Assembly (NCBI RefSeq): GCF_031081985.1
Contig: NZ_JARWSK010000002.1
Span: 434,001-498,000, forward strand
Source of the DNA: Komagataeibacter xylinus
GTDB taxonomy: Bacteria; Pseudomonadota; Alphaproteobacteria; Acetobacterales; Acetobacteraceae
Reading direction: 5' to 3'
DNA: 64,000 bases
Each line of letters opens with the position of its first letter. Within the stretch, counting starts at the first letter, position 1. The notes beneath the pieces were generated by a model. That model searched no databases. It saw only the letters and a list, made by a program, of their open reading frames with translations, and had not been told where the DNA came from. Positions 9,826 to 18,997 of this stretch are shown here, piece by piece. Both the position numbers and the translations under genes were made by a program.

Positions 9826-10650
9826 ATGAATTTTTCCGACGAAGAGATCCAGCGCTACGCGCGCCACATCCTCCTGCCCGAGGTGGGCGGCACGGGGCAG
9901 GAAGCGTTGAAAAACGCCAGTGTTCTGGTCATTGGCGCGGGCGGGCTGGGCTCGCCCGTGGCCCTTTACCTGGCTGCGGCAGGCGTGGGCCGCATCGGGC
10001 TGGTCGATGATGACGTGGTGGAACTGTCGAACCTGCAACGTCAGATCGCGCATGTGACCGACCGGGTCGGCCAGCCCAAGGTCGAGTCGGCAGCATGCGC
10101 CATGCGCGCGATCAATCCGGGAACACAGGTGGATTGTCATAACGTGCGGCTCGCGGCTGACAACGCCCGCGCCTTGGTGCGCGGTTACGACCTGGTGTGC
10201 GATGGCAGCGACAATTTTGCCACTCGCTACCTCGTGGCCGATGCCTGCGCGCTGGAAGGGCGCACGCTCATTTCCGCCGCCGTGCTGCGTTTTGAGGGGC
10301 AGCTTTCCACCTTCCGCCCTGGCGGGCCGTGCTATCGCTGCCTCTACCCTGCCGCCCCGCCCGCGGGCACCGTGCCGTCATGCGCCGAGGCAGGCGTGTT
10401 CGGCGCCGTGACCGGGGTCATGGGCACGCTTCAGGCCACCGAGGCGCTGAAGGAAATCCTCGGTATTGGCGAGAGCCTGTCCGGTCGCCTGCTGGTATGG
10501 GATGCGCTGGCCATGCGCTTTCACACCATCACCCTGCCGCCCGATCCTGCCTGCGCCCTGTGTGGCGCGCACCCCACCATTCATGACCTCTCGGCCCATC
10601 ATTCTCCGGCACCCGCTTTGTGCAGCGTGCCCGAGGGGGCTGCACCATGA
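9826..10650 (+). CDS. moeB: MoeB/ThiF/HesA-type adenylyltransferase (E1-like)
   Basis: The 274-aa protein adenylates the C-terminal glycine of a ubiquitin-like sulfur carrier such as MoaD or ThiS. Features are the RYARHILLPEVG N-terminus, the nucleotide loop GAGGLGSP (about residues 38-45), LVDDDVVELSNLQRQ, the DGSDNFATRY segment, and two CxxC pairs (CYRC and CALC) for structural zinc. The start at ATG 9826 follows AGGAGAGAGGA. No rhodanese domain is fused. The stop overlaps the next start. MoeB or ThiF cannot be separated from sequence alone. Confidence 0.88.
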   Translation: MNFSDEEIQRYARHILLPEVGGTGQEALKNASVLVIGAGGLGSPVALYLAAAGVGRIGLVDDDVVELSNLQRQIAHVTDRVGQPKVESAACAMRAINPGTQVDCHNVRLAADNARALVRGYDLVCDGSDNFATRYLVADACALEGRTLISAAVLRFEGQLSTFRPGGPCYRCLYPAAPPAGTVPSCAEAGVFGAVTGVMGTLQATEALKEILGIGESLSGRLLVWDALAMRFHTITLPPDPACALCGAHPTIHDLSAHHSPAPALCSVPEGAAP

Positions 10651-11033
10651 TGCGCGATGACGGGGCGCTGGCCATCCTGCTCTATGATGGCGCCTATGCC
10701 CGTGCCCATTACGCCTTTGTGGTGGCGGCAGGCGCGCTGGCCATTGGCCGCCCGGTCACCCTCTTTGCGGCGGGGCGGGGCGTGCATGCGCTGGCGCGCG
10801 ACTGGCGCGGCCTGCATGATGCGGCGGATGATGCGGGCGTGCGCGCGCGGGGGGTCGCGGGCATGGACACGCTGCGCGAAGCCGTGATGGAACTTGATGC
10901 GACGCTCATGGTGTGCGAGGCCGCGCTGAAGCTGTGCGATCTTGCGCCCGGGTTGCTGCTCGATGGCGTGCAGGTGGCCGGTATTCCCACCTTTCTCGAA
11001 GCCGCCCGGGGGCGGCAGATCATAACCCTTTAA
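10647..11033 (+). CDS. DsrE/DsrF-like family protein
   Basis: The 128-aa protein has the DsrE fold pattern: AILLYDGAYARAHYAFVVAAGALAIG at the N-terminus, a cysteine near the C-terminus (VCEAALKLCDL), and GVQVAGIPTFLEAA. DsrE-like proteins often act in sulfur relay or redox. ATGA overlaps the stop of the MoeB-like gene, so the two are translationally coupled. Together they suggest a sulfur-transfer module, which is inference. The second ATG at 10650 is an equal start candidate. Confidence 0.8.
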   Translation: MMRDDGALAILLYDGAYARAHYAFVVAAGALAIGRPVTLFAAGRGVHALARDWRGLHDAADDAGVRARGVAGMDTLREAVMELDATLMVCEAALKLCDLAPGLLLDGVQVAGIPTFLEAARGRQIITL

Positions 11034-11048
11034 GGATTGAAGAACACG

Positions 11049-12032
11049 ATGGCGCAGTGCGTGCGGCATGAATTCCTTGCGCGGGCGGCCAGCAGCTCCC
11101 CGTCGCGTGGCACCCGGCGGTGGGGGTATCTGGCGGCCTGCGTGGCCGTTCTGGCCATTGAGGCGGGGCCGGTACGGGCCGCGATGGCGGCGGGCCACCA
11201 TCACGCCCACGCGGCGACGGACAAGGCTGCCAGCAGTCTTGGCCATGCCCATGTGCATGGTGCCAAGGCCGCAAAAACGGCGGAAAAAAAGGCTGAGAAA
11301 ACCGCGCATGCGGCAGGCCACCATCACCATGCGGCAGCGGTGGCCGCCGGTGTGGGGGCAGGCGCCGTGGCAGGAGCAGGGGTTGCGGCCAGTGCCGCCC
11401 ATCCGCCCGCCGCCCCGCCGCCCGCAGCCGCGCCTGATGCATCAGCACTCGCGCCTGTTGACAACACCAAGGGCAGCGTGACCGGCCTGCCCCTGCCGCG
11501 CTTTGCCGCCTTCCGCGCCGATGAGGTCAACCTGCGCACCGGGCCGGGGCAGCGCTACCCCATTGACTGGGTGTACCACCGTCGGGGCCTGCCGGTAAAA
11601 ATCGAGCGCGAGTTCGATGTGTGGCGCCTTGTCGAGGATTCGGACGGGCAGAAGGGCTGGGTCCATCAGGCAACCCTGGTGGGAACCCGCACGTTTGTCA
11701 TACCGGGACTGCCCCCCCAGGGTGATGCCCAGCAGGCGGGCCAGCCCACCGCCAAGGAAACCGACGTGATTGGCCGGGCCGATACCCGCATCGTGGGCCA
11801 TGTGATGGATGTGGCCGATGCGGCGGACATCAAGGGCGCGGTCATGCTGCATGCGGATGCCAACACGTCATCCGCCGTGGTGGCCGTGCTGCGCCCCGGC
11901 GTGGTGGGCACGCTGCGCCAGTGCCAGGAGGGCACGCCGTGGTGCAAGGTCTCGGTCAAGCAGTACAGTGGCTGGATCGAGCGCAGCGCCATGTGGGGGC
12001 TGTTGCCGCAGGAGGTCATAGCCCCCTCCTGA
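11049..12032 (+). CDS. Secreted SH3-domain protein with histidine-rich linker
   Basis: The 327-aa protein has an N-terminal hydrophobic export signal (about residues 30-48) and a low-complexity region rich in His, Ala and Lys with clusters GHHHAHA, GHAHVHG and GHHHHAA (about 50-105). An Ala/Pro linker follows, then two bacterial SH3-type repeats: RADEVNLRTGPGQRYPIDW near 155-175, and a second around the HADANTSSAVVAVLRPG segment. Such domains usually bind cell wall or protein partners in the periplasm. The His clusters could bind metal. ATG 11049 is chosen over a TTG at 11037 that sits on the ribosome site. Confidence 0.78.
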   Translation: MAQCVRHEFLARAASSSPSRGTRRWGYLAACVAVLAIEAGPVRAAMAAGHHHAHAATDKAASSLGHAHVHGAKAAKTAEKKAEKTAHAAGHHHHAAAVAAGVGAGAVAGAGVAASAAHPPAAPPPAAAPDASALAPVDNTKGSVTGLPLPRFAAFRADEVNLRTGPGQRYPIDWVYHRRGLPVKIEREFDVWRLVEDSDGQKGWVHQATLVGTRTFVIPGLPPQGDAQQAGQPTAKETDVIGRADTRIVGHVMDVADAADIKGAVMLHADANTSSAVVAVLRPGVVGTLRQCQEGTPWCKVSVKQYSGWIERSAMWGLLPQEVIAPS

Positions 12033-12060
12033 AAAATGACGTGAACAGGCGGAGAAAAAA

Positions 12061-13500
12061 ATGCCGGATACACCCTATCGTGCCATGCGCCGGACCAAGA
12101 TCGTCTCGACCCTCGGCCCGGCCACGACCGACCATGCCACAATCCGCGCGCTGGCCGTGGCGGGGGTGGATGTCTTCCGGCTCAATTTCTCCCACGGCAC
12201 GCACGAGGATCACGCCGCCCGCCACGCGGTCATTCGGGATGTGGAGGCCGAGCTTGGCCGCCCCATCGGCATCCTGGCCGATGTGCAGGGCCCCAAGCTG
12301 CGGGTGGGCACTTTTGCCAATGGAAGGGTGCAGCTGACACCGGGCGCGCCCTTTCGGCTCGACCTCGACGGGGCGCCCGGCAACGAAACGCGCGTGAGCC
12401 TGCCCCACCCCGAAATCATCGCGGCAGCGCAGGAGGGCAGCACGCTGCTGCTTGATGATGGCAAGCTGGCGCTGCGCGTGTGCGAGCGTGGCCCCGACTT
12501 CCTCCTGACCGAAGTGGTGGTCGGCGGCCCGCTATCCGACCACAAGGGCGTGAACGTGCCCGATGTGGTGCTACCCATTCCCGCCCTGACCGACAAGGAC
12601 CGGGTGGACATGGCCTTCGCACTTGATCTGGGCATTGAATATGTCGGCCTGTCGTTCGTGCAGCGGCCCGAGGATGTGCGTGAGGCCCGTGCGCTGGCCG
12701 ATGGCCGGGCCTGGATCATGACCAAGCTCGAGAAGCCGCAGGCGATGGACAACCTGCACGAGATCATCACCCTGTCGGATGCGGTGATGGTGGCGCGTGG
12801 CGACCTTGGGGTGGAACTGCCGCCCGAGCGCGTGCCGCTGGCGCAAAAGCGCATCATCCGCATGGCCCGCCAGCTTGGCCGCCCCGTGGTGGTGGCGACC
12901 CAGATGCTCGAGAGCATGATCCACGCGCCTACCCCCACCCGCGCCGAAGCCTCCGACGTGGCGACGGCGGTGTTCGATGGTGCCGATGCGGTCATGCTCT
13001 CGGCCGAGACGGCGGTAGGCTCTTACCCGCGCGAGGCGGTGGCGATCATGGACCGCATCGTGCGCCGGGTTGAGGAGGATGAAGTCTGGCGCCGCCAGAT
13101 GGAAACCTCCAGCCCCGAGCCGGACCACGCCATTGCGGGCGCGATTGCCGCGGCCACCCGGCAGGTGGCGGCCACGGTTGATGCCGCCGCCATCGTGGCC
13201 TTCACCCTGTCGGGCCGCACGGCGCTGCGCATTGCGCGCGAGCGGCCTTCCTGCCCCATTCTTGGCCTGGCCCCCAATGACGAGATTGCCCGCAGGCTGG
13301 CGGTGGCGTGGGGCGTGCAGGCGATCTCGGTCGGGCAGGAAACCCCGGTCCATACCGTCGAGAGCGTGGTGGACCAGGCGCTGGCCGTGGCAAAGGGCGA
13401 TGGCTATGGCACGGCTGGCGATGCGGTGGTGATCGTGGCGGGGCTGCCTTTCGGGGTGGCGGGCAGCACCAATACGCTGCGCGTGGCTACGCTGACCTGA
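12061..13500 (+). CDS. pyk: Pyruvate kinase
   Basis: The 479-aa protein matches class II pyruvate kinase in length and motifs: TKIVSTLGPAT at the start, FRLNFSHG, a B-domain, the active-site MTKLEKPQAMDNL, ARGDLGVELPPE, and VATQMLESM followed by RAEASDVATAVFDGADAVMLS. The C-terminal regulatory domain ends with GxxNTLRVATLT. It converts phosphoenolpyruvate and ADP to pyruvate and ATP. A GGCGGAGA ribosome site precedes the ATG, and the hairpin repeat just after the stop is a likely terminator. Confidence 0.97.
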   Translation: MPDTPYRAMRRTKIVSTLGPATTDHATIRALAVAGVDVFRLNFSHGTHEDHAARHAVIRDVEAELGRPIGILADVQGPKLRVGTFANGRVQLTPGAPFRLDLDGAPGNETRVSLPHPEIIAAAQEGSTLLLDDGKLALRVCERGPDFLLTEVVVGGPLSDHKGVNVPDVVLPIPALTDKDRVDMAFALDLGIEYVGLSFVQRPEDVREARALADGRAWIMTKLEKPQAMDNLHEIITLSDAVMVARGDLGVELPPERVPLAQKRIIRMARQLGRPVVVATQMLESMIHAPTPTRAEASDVATAVFDGADAVMLSAETAVGSYPREAVAIMDRIVRRVEEDEVWRRQMETSSPEPDHAIAGAIAAATRQVAATVDAAAIVAFTLSGRTALRIARERPSCPILGLAPNDEIARRLAVAWGVQAISVGQETPVHTVESVVDQALAVAKGDGYGTAGDAVVIVAGLPFGVAGSTNTLRVATLT

Positions 13501-13503
13501 ACA

Positions 13504-13583
13504 GAAGTTTTTGGGTGCCGCCTTTTTGAAAAAAGGCGGCGTCCTTTAGAAGCTTTTTGGAAAAAGCTTCACCAAAAACTTTT
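13504..13583. repeat. Double-hairpin intergenic repeat, copy 3 (full length)
   Basis: A full 80-bp copy with both stems and both terminal arms sits exactly between the convergent pyk and prephenate dehydrogenase genes, where a bidirectional terminator would be expected. Confidence 0.9.
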
Positions 13584-13606
13584 ATCTTTTTATTATCAAA
13601 GGGTTT

Positions 13607-14509
13607 TCAGGCCTGCCGGTTCTCGATCAGGCTGCGGCGGATGGCGCGTCCGCGCTGGATGCGGCTGACAATCACATCCTCATTACCGGTGCGGATGGCC
13701 TGGCCCATGGCCTGCGCATCGGCAATGAAGCGGTCGAGCATGTCGAGCAGCGCCTCGCGGTTGTTCAGAAAGATGTCGCGCCACATCGTGGGGTCCGATG
13801 CCGCAATGCGCGTGAAGTCACGAAAGCCCGAGGCCGCGAAATCCAGCACTTCCGAGCGCGTTTCATCGGCCAGGTCATCCGCCGTGCCGCAAATGGTAAA
13901 GGCCAGCAGGTGCGGCAGGTGGCTGACAATGGCGCAGACCCGGTCATGGTGCTCCACCGTCATGTCGCGCACGCGGGCGCCCATCATCTCCCACAGGGTC
14001 GTGACGCGGGCGAGGGCTGATTCTGGCGTGCCCACGGGCGGCGTGAGCAGGCACCACCGGTCCTCGAACAGTGTGGCGAAACCGGCATCGGGGCCGGAGA
14101 ACTCCGTGCCCGCCATCGGGTGCGCGGGCACAAAGGCAATATCGGGATAGGCCGCCAGCAGAGGGGCCATGGCCTCCATCACCGTCACCTTGACCGAGCC
14201 GACCTCACTAAGGATCGCGCCCTTTTTCATGGCGGGCAGCACCTGGGCCGCCACCATGGCGATCGCGCCCACCGGCACGCAGATGATCACGCAATCCGCA
14301 TCACGCACGGCTGCTGCCGGGTCGGCCTCGACTGCATCGGCAATGCCTAGCTCCACCACGCGGGCACGCACGGCAGGGCTGATGTCGCACGCAACCAGCC
14401 TGCGCGCGATGCGCCGGTCCTCATGCGCGCGGCGCAGGATGGAGGAGCCAATCAGGCCGGGGCCGATAATGACCAGCGTATCGAACAGGGGGGCGGGCTT
14501 GTCCGTCAT
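13607..14509 (-). CDS. Prephenate/arogenate dehydrogenase
   Basis: The 300-aa protein belongs to the TyrA family and carries out oxidative decarboxylation of prephenate (or arogenate) on the tyrosine pathway. The Rossmann motif is GPGLIGSS (about residues 15-22). Other landmarks are VPVGAI, SEVGSVK, and the active-site region PAHPMAGTEFSGP, with SHLPHLLAF further on. The frame is open upstream, but homology and the Rossmann strand place the start at ATG 14509. It lies 44 bp downstream of the HpnL-like gene and is probably co-transcribed with it. Confidence 0.92.
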   Translation of the reverse strand: MTDKPAPLFDTLVIIGPGLIGSSILRRAHEDRRIARRLVACDISPAVRARVVELGIADAVEADPAAAVRDADCVIICVPVGAIAMVAAQVLPAMKKGAILSEVGSVKVTVMEAMAPLLAAYPDIAFVPAHPMAGTEFSGPDAGFATLFEDRWCLLTPPVGTPESALARVTTLWEMMGARVRDMTVEHHDRVCAIVSHLPHLLAFTICGTADDLADETRSEVLDFAASGFRDFTRIAASDPTMWRDIFLNNREALLDMLDRFIADAQAMGQAIRTGNEDVIVSRIQRGRAIRRSLIENRQA

Positions 14510-14553
14510 GGGGCGGTCTGTCTGGCTATGGGGTGTGACAAAAGGGGGCGCGG

Positions 14554-15621
14554 TCAGTCCTGCGGGGGCTTGGCAGGCTCGCGCGCGGGCACGGTGGCGG
14601 TGGCTTCTTCCGGCTGCGCGGGGGCCTTGTGGCGCAGGGCGCGCATTTCCATGGCCTGCCACAACAGCAGCATGGGAATGCCGATGACCAGTTCCCGCCC
14701 GCGCCGCAGCAGCGACAGGCCGAGCGAGATGGAAGGTGCAATGCCAAAGGCCGAGCCAAGGGTGATGTAGGCCGCCTCCTGCACGCCAAGGCCCGCGGGC
14801 ACGAGGAACGAGACGGACATGATGCCACATGCAACGCCCTCGATCGCAACCGCGCCCCCAAAGCTCAGATGTGCGCCGAGGAAGTAGTAGGCCACCCAGA
14901 TCGTGGCGGCACTGCCCAGCCAGCCCACGTAATGCAGCAGCGCGCCCTCCATGATGCGGCGCGGATGCGACCAGATGGCGTCGAAACGCTCCTGTATGCT
15001 GTCAGCGCTGCTCAGCATCGCGTCCTGCCACTGGGCGGCCATGTTGTGGCCGAGCATTTTGCCCGCGCGCTTGAGCAGGTCGCCACCCCGGCGCTGGGTA
15101 TAGACAAAGCCTGCAATGCCCATGGTCAGCAGCACGAGGCCGATGATGACCGGGCGCGCGAACGGGCTGGACTGCTGGTGGGCCACGAGGCACAGCACGG
15201 CGGTCAGGATGAACAGGATCTGGCCCATCACCTCGGTGGTGATGTCGACAAGGTTGGCGCAGGCCGCCTCGCTGCCATCGACCGGGCGGCCCTTGCCGCG
15301 CCGCGCGAACAGGTCGCTCGAGCAGGTGGCGCGGATGCCCAGCACCATGCCGCCAAGCTGCGAAAACGGCAGGCACGACGCGGCGGCATCGCGGATCATG
15401 CGCGACACCACCAGTTGCACGAAGGGAATGTCCCGGCAAGCCGCGTGCCAGGCAAGACCCAGTATTGCGTCGACTGCAAGCTGTGCCACCACGGTCGCCA
15501 TGAACCCGACTGCCCCGATGGAGACGATGGCCTTCATCACCGATCCGGCCCCGAACCAGGCGGTGCAGCCAGTCAGCAGGGCCAGGCCGAGGAGGGCCAG
15601 CAGGATTGTGAGCTTTCTCAA
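14554..15621 (-). CDS. HpnL-like polytopic membrane protein
   Basis: The 355-aa protein has about eight hydrophobic segments and the family pattern VPAGLGVQEAAYITLGSAFG near residue 285. It is paralogous to the partial gene at the left edge. HpnL members occur in hopanoid clusters, and this gene is divergent from hpnA across a 190-bp gap, which supports a role in hopanoid handling. The N-terminus contains LLTGC, which looks like a lipobox but sits within a longer transmembrane stretch, so lipid modification is doubtful. The C-terminal tail is proline and glutamate rich. Confidence 0.82.
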   Translation of the reverse strand: MRKLTILLALLGLALLTGCTAWFGAGSVMKAIVSIGAVGFMATVVAQLAVDAILGLAWHAACRDIPFVQLVVSRMIRDAAASCLPFSQLGGMVLGIRATCSSDLFARRGKGRPVDGSEAACANLVDITTEVMGQILFILTAVLCLVAHQQSSPFARPVIIGLVLLTMGIAGFVYTQRRGGDLLKRAGKMLGHNMAAQWQDAMLSSADSIQERFDAIWSHPRRIMEGALLHYVGWLGSAATIWVAYYFLGAHLSFGGAVAIEGVACGIMSVSFLVPAGLGVQEAAYITLGSAFGIAPSISLGLSLLRRGRELVIGIPMLLLWQAMEMRALRHKAPAQPEEATATVPAREPAKPPQD

Positions 15622-15813
15622 AAAAGATCCGTCTTGGTCTGTTGGCGTCAGGACACCGGGAAAATTGATGCCGCCGTGGCTGGTTTTGCCTGACTTACAC
15701 TACAGCAGGGTCTGGCGCCACCGGGAGGTGTCGGGATAAATGGAACGCCCGCCGGTTGCGAGTCCGTATCGCAATCGTGAATTCTGTCCCCTGACGGAGT
15801 GATCGTTCAGACC

Positions 15814-16809
15814 ATGACTGCCCCAACCCTTGTAACCGGTGCGACCGGTTTTGTCGGCTCGGCCGTTGCCCGCAATCTGGTGGAGCGTGGCCACACGCTC
15901 AGGCTCATGGTGCGCAAAGGCAGCGACCTGACCAACCTGCGCGATCTGCCCGCCGAGCTGGTGGAAGGCGATCTATCCACCCCCGAAAGCTTTGATGCGG
16001 CCGTGAAGGGGTGCCGCTACGTGTTCCATGTCGCGGCGGATTACCGGCTGTGGGTGCCCGACCCGGTGCCGATGATGGTGGCCAACGTGGAGGGCACGCG
16101 TAGCCTGATGCTGGCGGCGCAGAAGGCGGGGGTCGAGCGGATCGTGTACTGCTCCTCGGTCGCGGCGCTGGGGCTGATTGGCGATGGCACCATCTCCGAT
16201 GAGGAAACGCCGGTGCATGAACATGGCGTGATCGGCATCTACAAGCGCTCCAAATACCGCGCCGAGCAGGAAGTGCTGCGCCTGGTGCATGAGCGCGCGC
16301 TGCCTGCCGTGATCGTGAACCCCTCCACGCCCGTCGGCCCGCGCGACATCAAGCCCACGCCCACCGGGCAGATGATTCTCGACTGCGCGGCGGGCCGCAT
16401 GCCCGCCTATGTCGATACTGGCGTGAACATCGTACATGTGGATGATGTGGCCGAGGGCCATGCCCTCGCACTCGAGCGCGGGCGCATTGGTGAGAAATAC
16501 ATCCTGGGCGGGCAGAACTACCTGCTGCGCGACCTGTTCGCCATGACTGCCGAGATCGCGGGCGTGGCGCCGCCGCGCATCAGCCTGCCGCAGGCGGTGA
16601 TCTGGCCGGTGGCGGTGGCGAGTGAATGGCTGTCGCGTGCCTTTGGCATTGCGCCCCGCGTCACGCGCGAGATGCTGGCCATGTCGCACAAGAAGATGTT
16701 CTTCTCGTCGGACAAGGCGATCCGTGAACTCGGCTACGCCCCGCGCCCCGCGCGTGAGGCAGTGACGGACGCGATCGACTGGTTCCGCCAGCACGGCATG
16801 CTGGATTGA
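15814..16809 (+). CDS. hpnA: Hopanoid-associated sugar epimerase HpnA
   Basis: The 331-aa protein is an extended short-chain dehydrogenase with the NAD site TGATGFVGS (about residues 8-16) and the catalytic pair in YKRSKY. Its HpnA identity rests on the family-specific C-terminal region and on the hpnB-C-D-E genes that follow. HpnA is tied to modification of the extended hopanoid side chain. The frame opens with GTG at 15799; ATG 15814 is preferred because homology begins there, although the GGAG at 15796 is rather distant. hpnB starts 10 bp downstream. Confidence 0.92.
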   Translation: MTAPTLVTGATGFVGSAVARNLVERGHTLRLMVRKGSDLTNLRDLPAELVEGDLSTPESFDAAVKGCRYVFHVAADYRLWVPDPVPMMVANVEGTRSLMLAAQKAGVERIVYCSSVAALGLIGDGTISDEETPVHEHGVIGIYKRSKYRAEQEVLRLVHERALPAVIVNPSTPVGPRDIKPTPTGQMILDCAAGRMPAYVDTGVNIVHVDDVAEGHALALERGRIGEKYILGGQNYLLRDLFAMTAEIAGVAPPRISLPQAVIWPVAVASEWLSRAFGIAPRVTREMLAMSHKKMFFSSDKAIRELGYAPRPAREAVTDAIDWFRQHGMLD

Positions 16810-16819
16810 GCAGCCTGTC

Positions 16820-18052
16820 ATGCTTGTGCTTCCCCTTTCCATTCTGACACTTGTCATCTGGCTCGGGCTTATTTTCTGTCATGGCCGCTTCTGGCAGGCG
16901 GGGCCGGTGCTTGCTCCCGTTTCAGGCCAGCAGCTTGATGCCGCTACCTGCCCCGATGTGTGCGTGGTGGTGCCCGCGCGTGACGAGGCGGCATCGGTCG
17001 CGGCGTGCATCGGCTCGCTGCTGGCACAGGATTATCCCGGCACGCTTCGCGTCGTGCTGGTTGATGACAACAGCACCGATGGCACCGGGCGGCTGGCGCG
17101 CGCGGTGCCCGACCCGCACCGGCGGCTGAGCGTGGTGACCGGCAAGGCGCGGCCTGCAGGGTGGAGCGGCAAGCTGTGGGCCGTGGCCCAGGGTGTGGCG
17201 CGCGCGCGTGAACTCGCCCCTGATTCCAGCGGTTTCGTGCTGCTGACCGATGCCGACATCACCCACGACCCGCGCCATGTCTCGACCCTGGTGGCCAAGG
17301 CGCAGGCAGATGGGCTCGATCAGGTATCGGAGATGGTGGAGCTCAACTGCGCCAGCCCCGCCGAGCGCATGCTGGTGCCGGCCTTCGTTTTCTTTTTTGC
17401 CCTGCTCTATCCGTTTGCCAGCGTGAACAACCCGCGCAGCAGGGTGGCGGGGGCAGCAGGCGGCACGGTGCTGGTGCGCTGGAGCGCTTTGGCGCGCATT
17501 GGCGGCATCGAGAGCCTGCGCGGCGCGCTGATCGATGACTGCACGCTGGCCGCCCACGTCAAGCATAGCGGGGGGCGGATCTATCTGGGCCATAGCTGCC
17601 TGGCGCGCTCCATCCGGCCCTATCCGCACCCGTCCGACATCTGGCGCATGGTGGCGCGCACGGCCTATGTGCAGCTTGGCTATTCGCCGCTCCTGCTCGT
17701 GGGCACCGTGCTGGGCATGGTGCTGGTATGGATGCTGCCGCTCCAGCTTGCGCTGTTCACCCACGGGCTGCCCTGCGCGCTTGGCGCGGGCGCATGGGTG
17801 CTGTCCATGGCATCCTACACGCCCACGCTGCGCCGGTTTGGCCAGTCACCTGCCTGGGCGGTGTTGCTGCCGGTCATTGCGGGGTTCTATACGCTGGCCA
17901 CCATCGGCTCGGCGCTCGACCACCATCGGGGGCGGGGCGTGGTCTGGAAAAGTCGCGCCTATACCGAACCCGATGGCGCGATCTCGACACATATGCGCGG
18001 CGAGGGTACTGCTACGGTAATGAACCGCACCATGGGGGATGACGTAGGGTGA
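16820..18052 (+). CDS. hpnB: Hopanoid biosynthesis glycosyltransferase HpnB
   Basis: The 410-aa family 2 glycosyltransferase has an N-terminal membrane segment, a GT-A domain with VVPARDEAASV and VLVDDNSTDGT, the metal-binding LTDADITHDP, and a downstream IDDCTLA. Several C-terminal transmembrane helices follow. It is predicted to act at the cytoplasmic face of the inner membrane on hopanoid side chains. Its stop overlaps the GTG start of hpnC by four bases. Confidence 0.92.
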   Translation: MLVLPLSILTLVIWLGLIFCHGRFWQAGPVLAPVSGQQLDAATCPDVCVVVPARDEAASVAACIGSLLAQDYPGTLRVVLVDDNSTDGTGRLARAVPDPHRRLSVVTGKARPAGWSGKLWAVAQGVARARELAPDSSGFVLLTDADITHDPRHVSTLVAKAQADGLDQVSEMVELNCASPAERMLVPAFVFFFALLYPFASVNNPRSRVAGAAGGTVLVRWSALARIGGIESLRGALIDDCTLAAHVKHSGGRIYLGHSCLARSIRPYPHPSDIWRMVARTAYVQLGYSPLLLVGTVLGMVLVWMLPLQLALFTHGLPCALGAGAWVLSMASYTPTLRRFGQSPAWAVLLPVIAGFYTLATIGSALDHHRGRGVVWKSRAYTEPDGAISTHMRGEGTATVMNRTMGDDVG

Positions 18053-18912
18053 ACACGGATGAGCAGGATGTATGGGGCAGCGCGGATGTCTCGTCGGGCA
18101 AGGATGCCGGGGATGAAAACTTTCCCGTAGGTTCCCTGCTGATCAGCCGCAGGCTGCGCCCGCATGTGCATGCCTATTATGATTTCGCCCGCGTGATCGA
18201 TGATATCGTCGATACCGACCAGCTTGATGCACCCGCCAAGATCGCCCGCCTCGACGCGATGGAGGAGGTGGTGCTCGGCAAGCGCCTCGCCCCCCACCGC
18301 GCTGATGCCCAGACGGCGGTGCGCATGGGCCAGACGCTGCGCGAGACAGGCGTGCCCGCCACCACGGCGACCGACCTGATCGTGGCGTTCCGGCAGGATG
18401 CGGTGAAGAACCGCTACGATTCGTGGGAGGAACTGGAGGAATACTGCCGCTATTCCGCCAACCCCGTGGGTCGCTTCCTGCTTGAACTGCATGGTGAGGA
18501 TGCGGGCACGTTCGGCCCGTCGGATGCGCTGTGCACGGCGTTGCAGGTGCTCAACCACCTGCAGGACTGCGCCGATGACCTGCGCAATCTCGACCGTTGC
18601 TACCTGCCGCGCCCGTGGCTTGCGCAGGCGGGGGCCAGCATTGATGACCTGCGTGGCCGCCACGCCAGCCCCGGCCTGCGCCGGGTGTTCAACCAGTTGC
18701 TTGACCGGGTGGATGAACTCAACCGCCGCGCCTCCCTGCTGCCCGGCCTGATCCGTGATAGGCGCATGCGCATGGAGGCGGCCGTGATCGTGGGGCTGTC
18801 AAAGCGGCTGGCCACGCGGCTGCGCGGGGAAGACCCGGTGGCGGGCCGGGTCAAGCTGTCACGCGGGGATGTGCTCGCAGCCCTTGCGGGGGCGGTGCGA
18901 ACGCTGGTCTGA
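18049..18912 (+). CDS. hpnC: Hydroxysqualene synthase HpnC
   Basis: The 287-aa protein belongs to the trans-isoprenyl diphosphate synthase head-to-head group. It has the first aspartate motif in YYDFARVIDDIVDTD (about residues 44-58) and the second in HLQDCADDLRNLDR. In the HpnCDE route it converts presqualene diphosphate to hydroxysqualene. The start is GTG in a GTGA overlap with hpnB, which indicates tight coupling. A nearby ATG at 18059 is out of frame. Confidence 0.94.
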   Translation: MNTDEQDVWGSADVSSGKDAGDENFPVGSLLISRRLRPHVHAYYDFARVIDDIVDTDQLDAPAKIARLDAMEEVVLGKRLAPHRADAQTAVRMGQTLRETGVPATTATDLIVAFRQDAVKNRYDSWEELEEYCRYSANPVGRFLLELHGEDAGTFGPSDALCTALQVLNHLQDCADDLRNLDRCYLPRPWLAQAGASIDDLRGRHASPGLRRVFNQLLDRVDELNRRASLLPGLIRDRRMRMEAAVIVGLSKRLATRLRGEDPVAGRVKLSRGDVLAALAGAVRTLV

Positions 18913-18997
18913 TCAGGCGTGATTTTGTCCTTGGGGGTGATTGCCGCTAAGAACAGGCGCAACTGTTAATTCGTAAAAGTGAACGGAACACGCGGGA

